From positions 310,001 to 374,000 of the forward strand of contig NZ_JAOVZO020000017.1 of NCBI RefSeq assembly GCF_025717065.2: a DNA stretch of 64,000 nucleotides. Direction: 5' to 3'. The first letter of the stretch is position 1. Each line of letters starts with the position of its first letter. This stretch comes from Tahibacter soli. GTDB lineage: Bacteria; Pseudomonadota; Gammaproteobacteria; Xanthomonadales; Rhodanobacteraceae. Below are positions 8,590 to 16,819 of the stretch, piece after piece. The translations under genes were made by a program, and so were the position numbers. The notes beneath the pieces were generated by a model, which was not told the origin of the DNA, made no database searches, and was given only the letters and a program-made list of their open reading frames with translations.

Positions 8590-11500
8590 ATGCGGCGTTT
8601 CGAGTTCGTCGAGGGATCGTCGAGCAAGTTCTGGGAAATCGAGCAGACCGACGCCGCGGTGACGGTGCGCTACGGGCGCATCGGCGCCGCGGGTACGGCG
8701 CAGACGAAGACGCACGCCGACGCCGCGAAGGCGCGTGTCGAAGCCGACAAGCTCGTGCGCGAGAAAGTCGCGAAGGGCTATGTCGAACAAGGCGTCGCCG
8801 CCGGCGCGACGGTTGCCGCCGCCATGCCGAAGCCCGCGCCGGCATCCGCCGCGGTGCCGTCGCCCGTGGCGAAACCCGCCGACGCGAACGTTTTCGAACC
8901 GCCCGGCGCGCTGCGCTGGACCGCCGCGTGGCGCAGGCTGCTGCCGGACTGGAACGCGCCGCCCGCCATGCCCGACTGGCTGACGCACGACCGCGAGACG
9001 ATGCTCGCCGACGAGCCGTTGACCGGTACGCGCTTCGCGAATTTCTACGGCGATACGCGCACGCCGCCGTTGCCGGTGATCGAGCCCGACGCGGTGCCGG
9101 CGAAACTGACGCCCGCCGCGCTCGCGAGCGCGAGTCTCGACGACTGGACGCGCCTCATGGCCACCGCCGCCCAATGGGGCGTGTATCCGAAGACGTCGCA
9201 TCCGCACGGCGGCATCGCGCTGTACTGGGTCGTGCGACTGTGTGCGCTGTGGGCCGGCGCGTCGACGGCGATCGAGGCGTATTTGCGCCAGTTCTGCGGG
9301 CCGCCGGGGGCCGGGCATATTCCGGACTACTGGCTCAACCGCGATCTCGGCCTGGGTCTTGCCGATGCGCGCGCGCTCGTCGCCTCGCTCGACGACGCGG
9401 CACACGGGCGCATGCACGCGCGGCTCGTCGAATTCGCCGCGAGCGGGCCGCAGCAGGCGTTCGTCGCCGCGGCGCTGTCGCCGCGTTCGGCCGATCTGAT
9501 CGATACGGCGCTGGCGGCATTTGTCCACAATACGCAGTACGCGTGGACGCTGCTGCTCGGCTGCGCGCTGTCGCCGGCGCAGATCGAAACGGTGTTCGCG
9601 CATCCGCAGCTGTGGCTTGCGATGAACCGTGACGACGCGGTGCGGCTGGCGCTTCTTGCCGCGCAACTGCCGCCCGAACGCGCGTACGCGGCGCTCGACC
9701 GGCTGCTCGACGTGGCGCAGTCGACCGAAGCGCGCGCCGCGCTGGCAAAGGTGATCCGCGCGCACGACAACGCCGCCGCGATGCGGTTGTTCGTGAAGCA
9801 CGCCGCGCGCAAGGAGATGCGCGCGCAGCTCGACGAATTCGCGCAGGCGTGGCCGGCGCTCGCGATCGCGAGCGCGGCCGAACTCGGCGACGATCTCGAC
9901 AAGACCGCGCGGCAGTGGCTCGTCGGGTTCGCGAACGGCTATCCGCAAGACCTCGCGCGCGCGCGCGAACGCGTCGGCGACGCCGGCCGCGCGGTGCTCG
10001 ACGGTCTGCGCAGGCGCGCCGACGTCGAAGACGCGCCGCTCGACGCGATACCCGCCGTGCTGCGCGATCCGCCATGGCTCAAGCCGCGCGCGGAACGCAA
10101 GCCGCCTGCCGTCGAACTGGCGCGATACGACGCGGCGCCCGAACTCGTCTGGCCGCCCGGGCTCCAGGCGCGCTGGCGCGCGCGCTGCGGCGACGACGCC
10201 GCGGCGCACGCGCCGTGGGTGGCGCGGCATGCGAAAGGCGAGGCGCTCGCGCAATGGCTGCTCGGCGAATTCCGCCTGCCGCCGGAATGGCTGGCGCGGC
10301 TCGAAGCCGGCGAAACGCCGGCGTTCGACGATCGCGCCCACGCGAGCTTTTCGATCGGGCTGCTGCTGGCGCTGCCCGGTACCGCCGGCGCGACGCTGTG
10401 GACGTGGTCCGATCCCGCGCGCTGGTACGACTACACCGACTGCAAGCCGGGCCTCGCCGCGCGCTGGGGCCTTGCGTTCCTGCCGGGACTTTTGCGCTTT
10501 GTGCAGAATGATCCAGTCGAAGGATTGACGCTCGCGCTGCCGTTTCGCGCGGCGGCGCTCGCGCCGGTCGCCGCCGACGCGCTGCGCAATACGCGCCGCG
10601 CGCGCAACGCCGCGCAGACATGGCTGCTCGCGCACGCGGCGCTCGCCTGCGCCGCGCTGCTGCCCGTTGCGCTGCGCGACGACGCGGCCGGCCAAGACGC
10701 GCAGTTCGCGCTGCGCTGGCTCGCGCGCAACGGCCGCGCGGCGGAACTCGACGACGGCGCGGCGCGCCACGGCGACGCCGGCCGCGCGGCGCTCGCGCAC
10801 GTACTCGCATTCGACGCGTCGAGCCTGTTCCCGACGCGACTGCCGAAACTGCCGGGCCTGTGGACGCCGCGCAGCTTCGCGCGCCCGCAGCTCGCATCCG
10901 GCGGCGCGTTGCCGGAAAGCTGTCTCGACGCGCTCGGCACCATGCTCGCGTTTTCGACGCTCGAGGCGCCGTATGCCGGTATCGCGCAAGTGCGCGACGC
11001 GTGCACGCCGTCGTCGCTCGCGGCGTTCGCGTGGGATCTGTTCGAAGCGTGGATCGCGGCCGGCGCGCCGAGCAAGGAATCGTGGGCGTTCACGGCGCTC
11101 GCCGCCATCGGCGGCGACGATGCGGCGCGGCGACTGGCGCCGCTGATTCGCGCCTGGCCCGGCGAAGGCGGCCACGCGCGCGCGGTGCTCGGTCTGGACG
11201 TGCTCGCGGGCATCGGCAGCGATGTGGCGCTGATGCACTTGAACGGCATCGCGCAGAAGGTGAAGTTCAAGGCGCTGCAGCAGCACGCGCGCGACCGCAT
11301 CGGCACGATCGCCGACGCGCGCGGCCTGACGAGCGAAGCGCTCGCCGACCGGCTCGTGCCCGATCTGGGCCTGGACGCCGACGGCAGCCTCGCGCTCGAC
11401 TTCGGTCCGCGCGCGTTTCGCGTCGGCTTCGACGAGGCGCTCAAACCGTTCGTGCGAGACGAAGACGGCGCGCGCCTGAAAGACCTGCCGAAACCGAACC

Positions 11501-12279
11501 AGGGCGACGACGCCGCGCTCGCGAACGAGGCGACCGAGCGCTGGAAGGCGCTCAAGAAAGACGCGCGCGCGCTCGCGGCGCTGCAGCTGCAGCGGTTCGA
11601 ACGCGCGATGGTCGAACGGCGCCACTGGTCGGCCGACGAATTCCGCCTGTTCCTGCTCGGCCATCCGCTGCTCGTGCATCTCGTCCGGCGATTGCTGTGG
11701 ACGGCCACGCGCGATGGTGCGCGCGTGGCGAGTTTCCGCGTGGCCGAGGACGCCTCGTTCGCCGACGAGAACGACGACGCCTGGGAGTTGCCGGGCGACG
11801 TGCGCGTGCGCCTCGCGCATCCGCTCGAACTCGATGCGGCGACGGCCGCGGCGTTCGCGCAGGTGTTCGCCGATTACGAAATCGTGCAGCCGTTCCGCCA
11901 GATCGGCCGCGAAACCCATGCGCTGACCGCCGAGGAGGCGCTGGCGTCGACGCTTGCGCGGTTCGAAGGCCGCAGGATCGCGACCGGCAGCGTGCTCGGC
12001 CTCGAACACCGCGGCTGGCGCCGCGGCAGCCCGCAGGACGCCGGCTGGATCGGCGAGATGACGCGCGAACTGCCGGACGAACTCGACGCGGAGCTCGCCC
12101 TCGATCCCGGCATGTCGGCGGGCGACATCACGATGGAGCCGGTGCAGCGCCTCGCAAAGCTCACGCTGCGCCGCCGCGGCAGCTGGAACGACGACGGTTT
12201 CGTCGCGTTCGGTACGCTCGATGCGATCGTCGCGAGCGAACTGCTGCGCGACGTCGATCTCCTCACGCAGATTCCGTAA
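8590..12279 (+). CDS. WGR-DUF4132 (YehI-like) giant protein 2
   Basis: 1229 aa. The first 70-80 residues form a WGR domain (SSKFWEIEQ then VRYGRIGAAGTAQTKTH), a small fold that binds nucleic-acid ends in PARPs and is found fused to DUF4132 in E. coli YehI. An Ala/Pro linker follows (about 80-105), then a full DUF4132 body with VLRDPPWLK, AFAWDLFEAW, MHLNGIAQ, DFGPRAFRV and GHPLLVHLVRRLLW. It starts 43 bases after copy 1, with GGGGA ahead of the ATG. Its C-terminal third is nearly the same as copy 3, pointing to a recent tandem duplication. WGR suggests the complex recognises damaged or terminal nucleic acid, which fits the adjacent RNA-repair pair; that link is inference. Confidence 0.88.
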   Translation: MRRFEFVEGSSSKFWEIEQTDAAVTVRYGRIGAAGTAQTKTHADAAKARVEADKLVREKVAKGYVEQGVAAGATVAAAMPKPAPASAAVPSPVAKPADANVFEPPGALRWTAAWRRLLPDWNAPPAMPDWLTHDRETMLADEPLTGTRFANFYGDTRTPPLPVIEPDAVPAKLTPAALASASLDDWTRLMATAAQWGVYPKTSHPHGGIALYWVVRLCALWAGASTAIEAYLRQFCGPPGAGHIPDYWLNRDLGLGLADARALVASLDDAAHGRMHARLVEFAASGPQQAFVAAALSPRSADLIDTALAAFVHNTQYAWTLLLGCALSPAQIETVFAHPQLWLAMNRDDAVRLALLAAQLPPERAYAALDRLLDVAQSTEARAALAKVIRAHDNAAAMRLFVKHAARKEMRAQLDEFAQAWPALAIASAAELGDDLDKTARQWLVGFANGYPQDLARARERVGDAGRAVLDGLRRRADVEDAPLDAIPAVLRDPPWLKPRAERKPPAVELARYDAAPELVWPPGLQARWRARCGDDAAAHAPWVARHAKGEALAQWLLGEFRLPPEWLARLEAGETPAFDDRAHASFSIGLLLALPGTAGATLWTWSDPARWYDYTDCKPGLAARWGLAFLPGLLRFVQNDPVEGLTLALPFRAAALAPVAADALRNTRRARNAAQTWLLAHAALACAALLPVALRDDAAGQDAQFALRWLARNGRAAELDDGAARHGDAGRAALAHVLAFDASSLFPTRLPKLPGLWTPRSFARPQLASGGALPESCLDALGTMLAFSTLEAPYAGIAQVRDACTPSSLAAFAWDLFEAWIAAGAPSKESWAFTALAAIGGDDAARRLAPLIRAWPGEGGHARAVLGLDVLAGIGSDVALMHLNGIAQKVKFKALQQHARDRIGTIADARGLTSEALADRLVPDLGLDADGSLALDFGPRAFRVGFDEALKPFVRDEDGARLKDLPKPNQGDDAALANEATERWKALKKDARALAALQLQRFERAMVERRHWSADEFRLFLLGHPLLVHLVRRLLWTATRDGARVASFRVAEDASFADENDDAWELPGDVRVRLAHPLELDAATAAAFAQVFADYEIVQPFRQIGRETHALTAEEALASTLARFEGRRIATGSVLGLEHRGWRRGSPQDAGWIGEMTRELPDELDAELALDPGMSAGDITMEPVQRLAKLTLRRRGSWNDDGFVAFGTLDAIVASELLRDVDLLTQIP

Positions 12280-12293
12280 CGGCAGGAAGCCGC

Positions 12294-15200
12294 ATGATCG
12301 AAACAGAAAATTTGGAAGAATATTCAGTGACGACGCCCGGTTCGCACGATCCGCCCGGCGTGTTCCGGCGCACGGCCGCGTGGCGCAAGCTGTTGCCGGA
12401 CTGGGAGGCGAAGCCCCCGAAGATCAAGCTCGACCGCGATGCGCTGCTTGCGGCCGAGCCGCTGTCGCGCGCGAACATCGACACGTACGATGCCGCGCGG
12501 CGCCGGTCGCCGCTGCCGCCGCTGACGTGGGACGAAGTGCGTGCGCGACTCACGCCCGACGCGCTCGTCGCGGCCGACCCCGACGCCTGGACGCGCCTCT
12601 TCGTCACCGCGGCGAAATGGGCGACGTATCCGCCGCGCGAGCGCGACGGCCATCGGCTCGCGCTCGACTGGGCCGTGCCGTTCTGCGCGTCGTGGGCCGG
12701 TGTCGAGACGGCCCTCGAGGCGTATGCGCGCCTGTATACCCCGATCGACAACCGCTCGTTCATGCGAGCGGACCGCCTGTGCCGCGACTGCGGCGACGGC
12801 ATCGACGAACTGCGCGACCTGATCGCGACGCTCGACGCGCAAACGACGCAGCGTGTGCGCGAGCGCCTTGCGCAGCTGTCGGCGCACGGCGGTCTCGCGG
12901 CGGTAGTCGCAGCCGCGCTGCTGCCGCGCGACTCGGCGCTGATCGGCGCGGCGCTCGCGGCGTTCGAGAGCGGTCCGCTCGATGCGGCGTGGCAGGCGCT
13001 GCTGCGCTGCGACCTGTCGGTGGCGCAGGCGTCGCGCGTGCTCGCGCAGCCGTCGCGCTGGTACGCGCTCGATCGCGAGGCCGCGCTGCGACTCGCGCTG
13101 CACGCGGTGCGGCTGCCGGCGCCTCAGGCCGAAGCCGCGCTCGATCGCGTGCTCGAAGAGACGCAGCACGGCGAACGCGTGGCGGTCGCAAGGCTCGTGC
13201 GCGCCCTCGACAGCGCGACGGCGATGCGATTGTTGCTCAAGCACCGCAGGCAGACGTTCGGCAACGAGATACGCAACCTGCTCGACGATTTCGCCAAGAC
13301 GTGGCCGGTGTTCGCGATCGCGACGGCGGCGCCGGTTTCCGGCATGGACGACGCGGCGCGCGAATGGCTTGCCGGTTTCGTTGCCGGGTATCGGGACGAG
13401 GCGCTGATCGCGCGCGAACGCGTCGACGACGCCCCACGCGCGGTGCTCGACGCGCTCGTTCCGTCCGACGCCGTGCCGCTCGTCGAAGCGCCGCTGGCCG
13501 CGGTGCCCGCGGTGCTGCGCGATCCGCCGTGGCTGCGGCCCGCGGCCGGACGCGCCGCCCCGGCGCGCCGGCTCGACGCGCTCGACGTGCCGCCCCGGGT
13601 CGTCTGGCCGGAGGGCCTCGAAGCGCGCTGGCGCGCGCATCGCGTCGAACCCGCGCGCGCGGCGCCCGGCCGGTCGCCGGCCGAGACCGTGCTCGGCGAA
13701 TTTCTGCTCTCGCCGGACCGGCTGGAGCGTCTCGCGGCCGGCGAGGCGCCGCCGCACGACGACCTGTCGACGCGCGGCAAATGGCCGGAACAATTGCTGA
13801 CGCTCCCCGACGCCGCCGGCGCGACGTTGTGGGCGTGGGCGAACCCCGCGAACTGGTACGACCGTCACCGCCGGCTCGAAGCCGTTGCCGCGCGCTACGG
13901 CGTCGCGTTCGTGCCGGGACTCCTGCGCTACGCGCAAGTGCACTTGCCGGAAGCGCTGCAGCTCGCGCTGCCGTTTCGCGCCGCGCCGGTCGCGCCGCTC
14001 GCCGCGAACGCCTTGCGCACATCGCGCAAGGCGCGCACCGCCGCGCAGGCATGGCTGTTCGCGCACGCGTCGCTCGCCGCGACCGCGCTGCTGCCGGCCG
14101 CGCAGCGCGGCGGCAAGGTCGCGCTCGATGCGCAGTTCGCGTTGCGCTGGCTCGCGCGCAACGGTCGCGCCGACGAACTCGCGCAGGGCGCCGCGTTGCA
14201 TGGCGATGCCGGACGTCTCGCGCTCGACGACGTGCTCGGTTTCGATCCGCTGTCGCTGTTCCCGGCGAAGCTGCCGGCGCTCCCCGGGTTCTGGATGCCG
14301 CGCGCGTTCGCGCGACCGCTGCTCGCCGACGGTCGCGCGCTGCCGGCGGCGTGCCTCGACGCGCTCGGCACGATGCTCGCGTTTTCGACGCAAGACGCGC
14401 CCTACGCGGGCATCGACGACGTGCGCGCGGCATGCACGCCCGCCTCGCTGGCGGCGTTCGCGTGGGATCTGTTCGAAGCGTGGCTCGCGGCGGGTGCGCC
14501 GAGCAAGGAAGGTTGGGCGTTCGCGGCGCTCGGCGCGCTCGGCGGCGACGAGGCCGCGCGCCGGCTCGCGCCGCTGATTCGCGCGTGGCCCGGCGAGAAC
14601 GCGAACGCGCGCGCCGTCGCCGGCCTCGACGTGCTGGCGGCGATCGGCAGCGACGTGGCGCTGATGCATCTGAACGGCATCGCGCAGCGGGTGAAGTTCA
14701 AGGCGCTGCAGCAGCAGGCACGCACGCGCATCGCGACGATCGCCGATGCGCGCGGCCTGACCTGCGACGAACTTGCCGACCGCGTCGTGCCCGATCTCGG
14801 CCTCGACGACCACGGCGACCTCGCGCTCGACTTCGGCCCGCGCGAGTTCCGGGTGGGCTTCGACGAAGAACTCAAACCTTTCGTGCGCGACGCGAACGGC
14901 GCGCGCCTGAAAGATCTGCCGAAGCCGAATCGCGACGACGACGCCGAGCGCTCGCGCGCGGCGACGGATCGCTACAAAGCGCTCAAGAAGGACGCCCGCG
15001 CGCTCGCGTCGTTGCAGATCCGGCGCTTCGAGCGCGCGATGGTCGAGCGCCGGCGCTGGTCGCGCGAAGCGTTCGACCTGTTCCTGCTCGGCCATCCGCT
15101 GCTCAAGCATCTCGTGCGGCGTCTGCTGTGGGGCGCGTATCGCGACGACGCGCTCGTCCTGCCGTTTCGCGTTGCCGAGGATGCGTCGTTCGCCGATGCG

Positions 15201-15731
15201 CACGACGGCGCGATCGACCTGCCGTCCGAAGTTGCGATAGGGATCGTGCATCCGCTCGAACTCGATGCGGCGGCGCTCGCCGCGTTCGGTCAGCTGTTCG
15301 CCGACTACGAGATCGCGCAACCGTTTCGACAGCTCGGCCGCGAAACGCATCGTCTGACCGACGCGGAGTCGCGCGCATCGGCGATCGGGCGCTACGCCGG
15401 CCGCCGCGTCGCGAGCAGCAGCGCGATCGGCCTGGAACATCGCGGCTGGCGTCGCGACGATCCGTCGGACGGCGGCTACATCGGCGCGATCGTGCGCGAA
15501 CTGCCGGGCGACCTCGTTGCGGCGGTCGCGCTCGACCCGGGCCTGTACGCAGGCTACGTCGATGCGACCGCGCAGACGCTCGGTGCGCTGACGCTGCGGC
15601 GCGCCGGCGCGTGGTATACGCATACGTGGAACAATCAGGACGGGGTCGCGTTCGACACGCTCGACCCGATCGTCGCGAGCGAGATGCTGCGCGATCTCGA
15701 CGGCCTGCCGATGCTCGGAGACACCGCATGA
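12294..15731 (+). CDS. DUF4132 giant protein 3
   Basis: 1145 aa. The ATG lies 14 bases after copy 2 with GGCAGGAAG as ribosome binding site. It begins with a short 20-residue leader in place of the WGR domain, then follows copy 2 closely (RRTAAWRKLLPDWE against the corresponding segment of copy 2) through VLRDPPWLR, LGTMLAFST, MHLNGIAQRVKFKALQQ, DFGPREFRVGFDE and GHPLLKHLVRRLLW. It looks like a WGR-less duplicate of copy 2. Its stop overlaps the start of the MoxR ATPase by 4 bases (ATGA), so it heads a block of five coupled genes. No catalytic motif seen; function unknown. Confidence 0.86.
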   Translation: MIETENLEEYSVTTPGSHDPPGVFRRTAAWRKLLPDWEAKPPKIKLDRDALLAAEPLSRANIDTYDAARRRSPLPPLTWDEVRARLTPDALVAADPDAWTRLFVTAAKWATYPPRERDGHRLALDWAVPFCASWAGVETALEAYARLYTPIDNRSFMRADRLCRDCGDGIDELRDLIATLDAQTTQRVRERLAQLSAHGGLAAVVAAALLPRDSALIGAALAAFESGPLDAAWQALLRCDLSVAQASRVLAQPSRWYALDREAALRLALHAVRLPAPQAEAALDRVLEETQHGERVAVARLVRALDSATAMRLLLKHRRQTFGNEIRNLLDDFAKTWPVFAIATAAPVSGMDDAAREWLAGFVAGYRDEALIARERVDDAPRAVLDALVPSDAVPLVEAPLAAVPAVLRDPPWLRPAAGRAAPARRLDALDVPPRVVWPEGLEARWRAHRVEPARAAPGRSPAETVLGEFLLSPDRLERLAAGEAPPHDDLSTRGKWPEQLLTLPDAAGATLWAWANPANWYDRHRRLEAVAARYGVAFVPGLLRYAQVHLPEALQLALPFRAAPVAPLAANALRTSRKARTAAQAWLFAHASLAATALLPAAQRGGKVALDAQFALRWLARNGRADELAQGAALHGDAGRLALDDVLGFDPLSLFPAKLPALPGFWMPRAFARPLLADGRALPAACLDALGTMLAFSTQDAPYAGIDDVRAACTPASLAAFAWDLFEAWLAAGAPSKEGWAFAALGALGGDEAARRLAPLIRAWPGENANARAVAGLDVLAAIGSDVALMHLNGIAQRVKFKALQQQARTRIATIADARGLTCDELADRVVPDLGLDDHGDLALDFGPREFRVGFDEELKPFVRDANGARLKDLPKPNRDDDAERSRAATDRYKALKKDARALASLQIRRFERAMVERRRWSREAFDLFLLGHPLLKHLVRRLLWGAYRDDALVLPFRVAEDASFADAHDGAIDLPSEVAIGIVHPLELDAAALAAFGQLFADYEIAQPFRQLGRETHRLTDAESRASAIGRYAGRRVASSSAIGLEHRGWRRDDPSDGGYIGAIVRELPGDLVAAVALDPGLYAGYVDATAQTLGALTLRRAGAWYTHTWNNQDGVAFDTLDPIVASEMLRDLDGLPMLGDTA

Positions 15732-16819
15732 AGAACAAGGAATCCGCGACCCAGCGCCCGCCGGTCGAGCTGCTGCACGCCGACGAACTCGCCCGGCTGC
15801 GCAAGTCCGACAAGGACCCGCGACCGCCCGGCTGGCAGCTGTCGCTGCGCGCGGTGCGGCGTTTTATTCTTGGGGACAACGGTAAAACGCCGCCGAAGCT
15901 TGTCGTGCCGGCGTCGCTCGTCGATCGCGCGATGGTCACGCTCGCGAGCAATCGCGCGCTGTTGCTCGTCGGCGAGCCCGGCACGGCCAAGTCGCTCCTG
16001 TCCGAACTCCTCGCCGCGGCGATCAGCGGCGACAGCACGCTGACGATCCAGGGCGGCGCGGCGACGACCGAGGACCAGATCAAGTACGCGTGGAACTATG
16101 CGCTCCTGCTCAACGAAGGCCCGTCGCCGCGCGCGCTGGTGCCGGCGCCGCTGTACAGCGGCATGCAGGGCGGACGTCTCGTGCGCTTCGAGGAAATCAC
16201 GCGCTGTCCGCCCGAGGTGCAGGATTCGCTGCTGAGCGTGTTGTCCGAGCGCGTGCTGATGGTGCCCGAACTCGCCGGCGACGACGGCCGGGTGTTCGCG
16301 CAGGCCGGCTTCAATCTCATCGCGACGGCGAACACGCGCGATCGCGGCGTCAACGAAATGTCGAGCGCGCTGAAGCGCCGGTTCGCGTTCGAGACCGTGT
16401 TTCCGATCGCCGACCTCGACGCCGAACTCGATCTCGTGCGCCGCGAATCGGCGCGCCTGCTCGCCACGTCGGGCGTGCCGCACGCGCCGCCGGACGACGT
16501 GCTCGAAGTGCTCGTTGCGAGCTTTCGCGAACTGCGCAACGGCGTCGACGGCGACGGCGGCGGCATGGAACGCCTCGCGAGCGTGCTGTCGACGGCCGAG
16601 GCGGTGAGCGTCGCGTACGCGGTGGGCCTGCGCGGCTACTACCTGCGCGGCGACCGCGGCGACGCCGGCGACATCGTGGAGGCGCTGGCCGGCACCGCGG
16701 TCAAGGACAACGCCGACGATCTGAAAAAAGTGCGGCGGTATCTGGAGCAGCGCGTCGCGCGGCGCGAAGGCGCGCAGTGGCGCGCGTTCTACGAGGCGAG
16801 GCACCGCCTGCCGGCATGA
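15728..16819 (+). CDS. MoxR-type AAA+ ATPase, YehL family
   Basis: 363 aa. Walker A GEPGTAKS (82-89), Walker B LVRFEEIT (151-158) and sensor I region NLIATANTRDRGVNE (196-210) are typical of MoxR AAA+ proteins; the size and neighbours place it in the YehL subfamily. MoxR ATPases form hexamers and act with VWA-domain partners as chaperones that remodel or load cofactors into protein complexes. Here the VWA partner is two genes downstream. It overlaps both neighbours by 4 bases, so its amount is probably tied to theirs. Client proteins may be the DUF4132 scaffolds or the SWIM protein; that is inferred from the operon only. Confidence 0.92.
   Translation: MKNKESATQRPPVELLHADELARLRKSDKDPRPPGWQLSLRAVRRFILGDNGKTPPKLVVPASLVDRAMVTLASNRALLLVGEPGTAKSLLSELLAAAISGDSTLTIQGGAATTEDQIKYAWNYALLLNEGPSPRALVPAPLYSGMQGGRLVRFEEITRCPPEVQDSLLSVLSERVLMVPELAGDDGRVFAQAGFNLIATANTRDRGVNEMSSALKRRFAFETVFPIADLDAELDLVRRESARLLATSGVPHAPPDDVLEVLVASFRELRNGVDGDGGGMERLASVLSTAEAVSVAYAVGLRGYYLRGDRGDAGDIVEALAGTAVKDNADDLKKVRRYLEQRVARREGAQWRAFYEARHRLPA

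Noticed and set aside
6138..12009. Long minus-strand open frames (800-1100 codons) opposite the DUF4132 genes, and similar ones opposite uvrD, polA and purH
   Set aside because: Composition is dominated by Arg, Ala and Gln/His with no family motifs, as expected for antisense frames in GC-rich DNA. The opposite strand has clear conserved genes.
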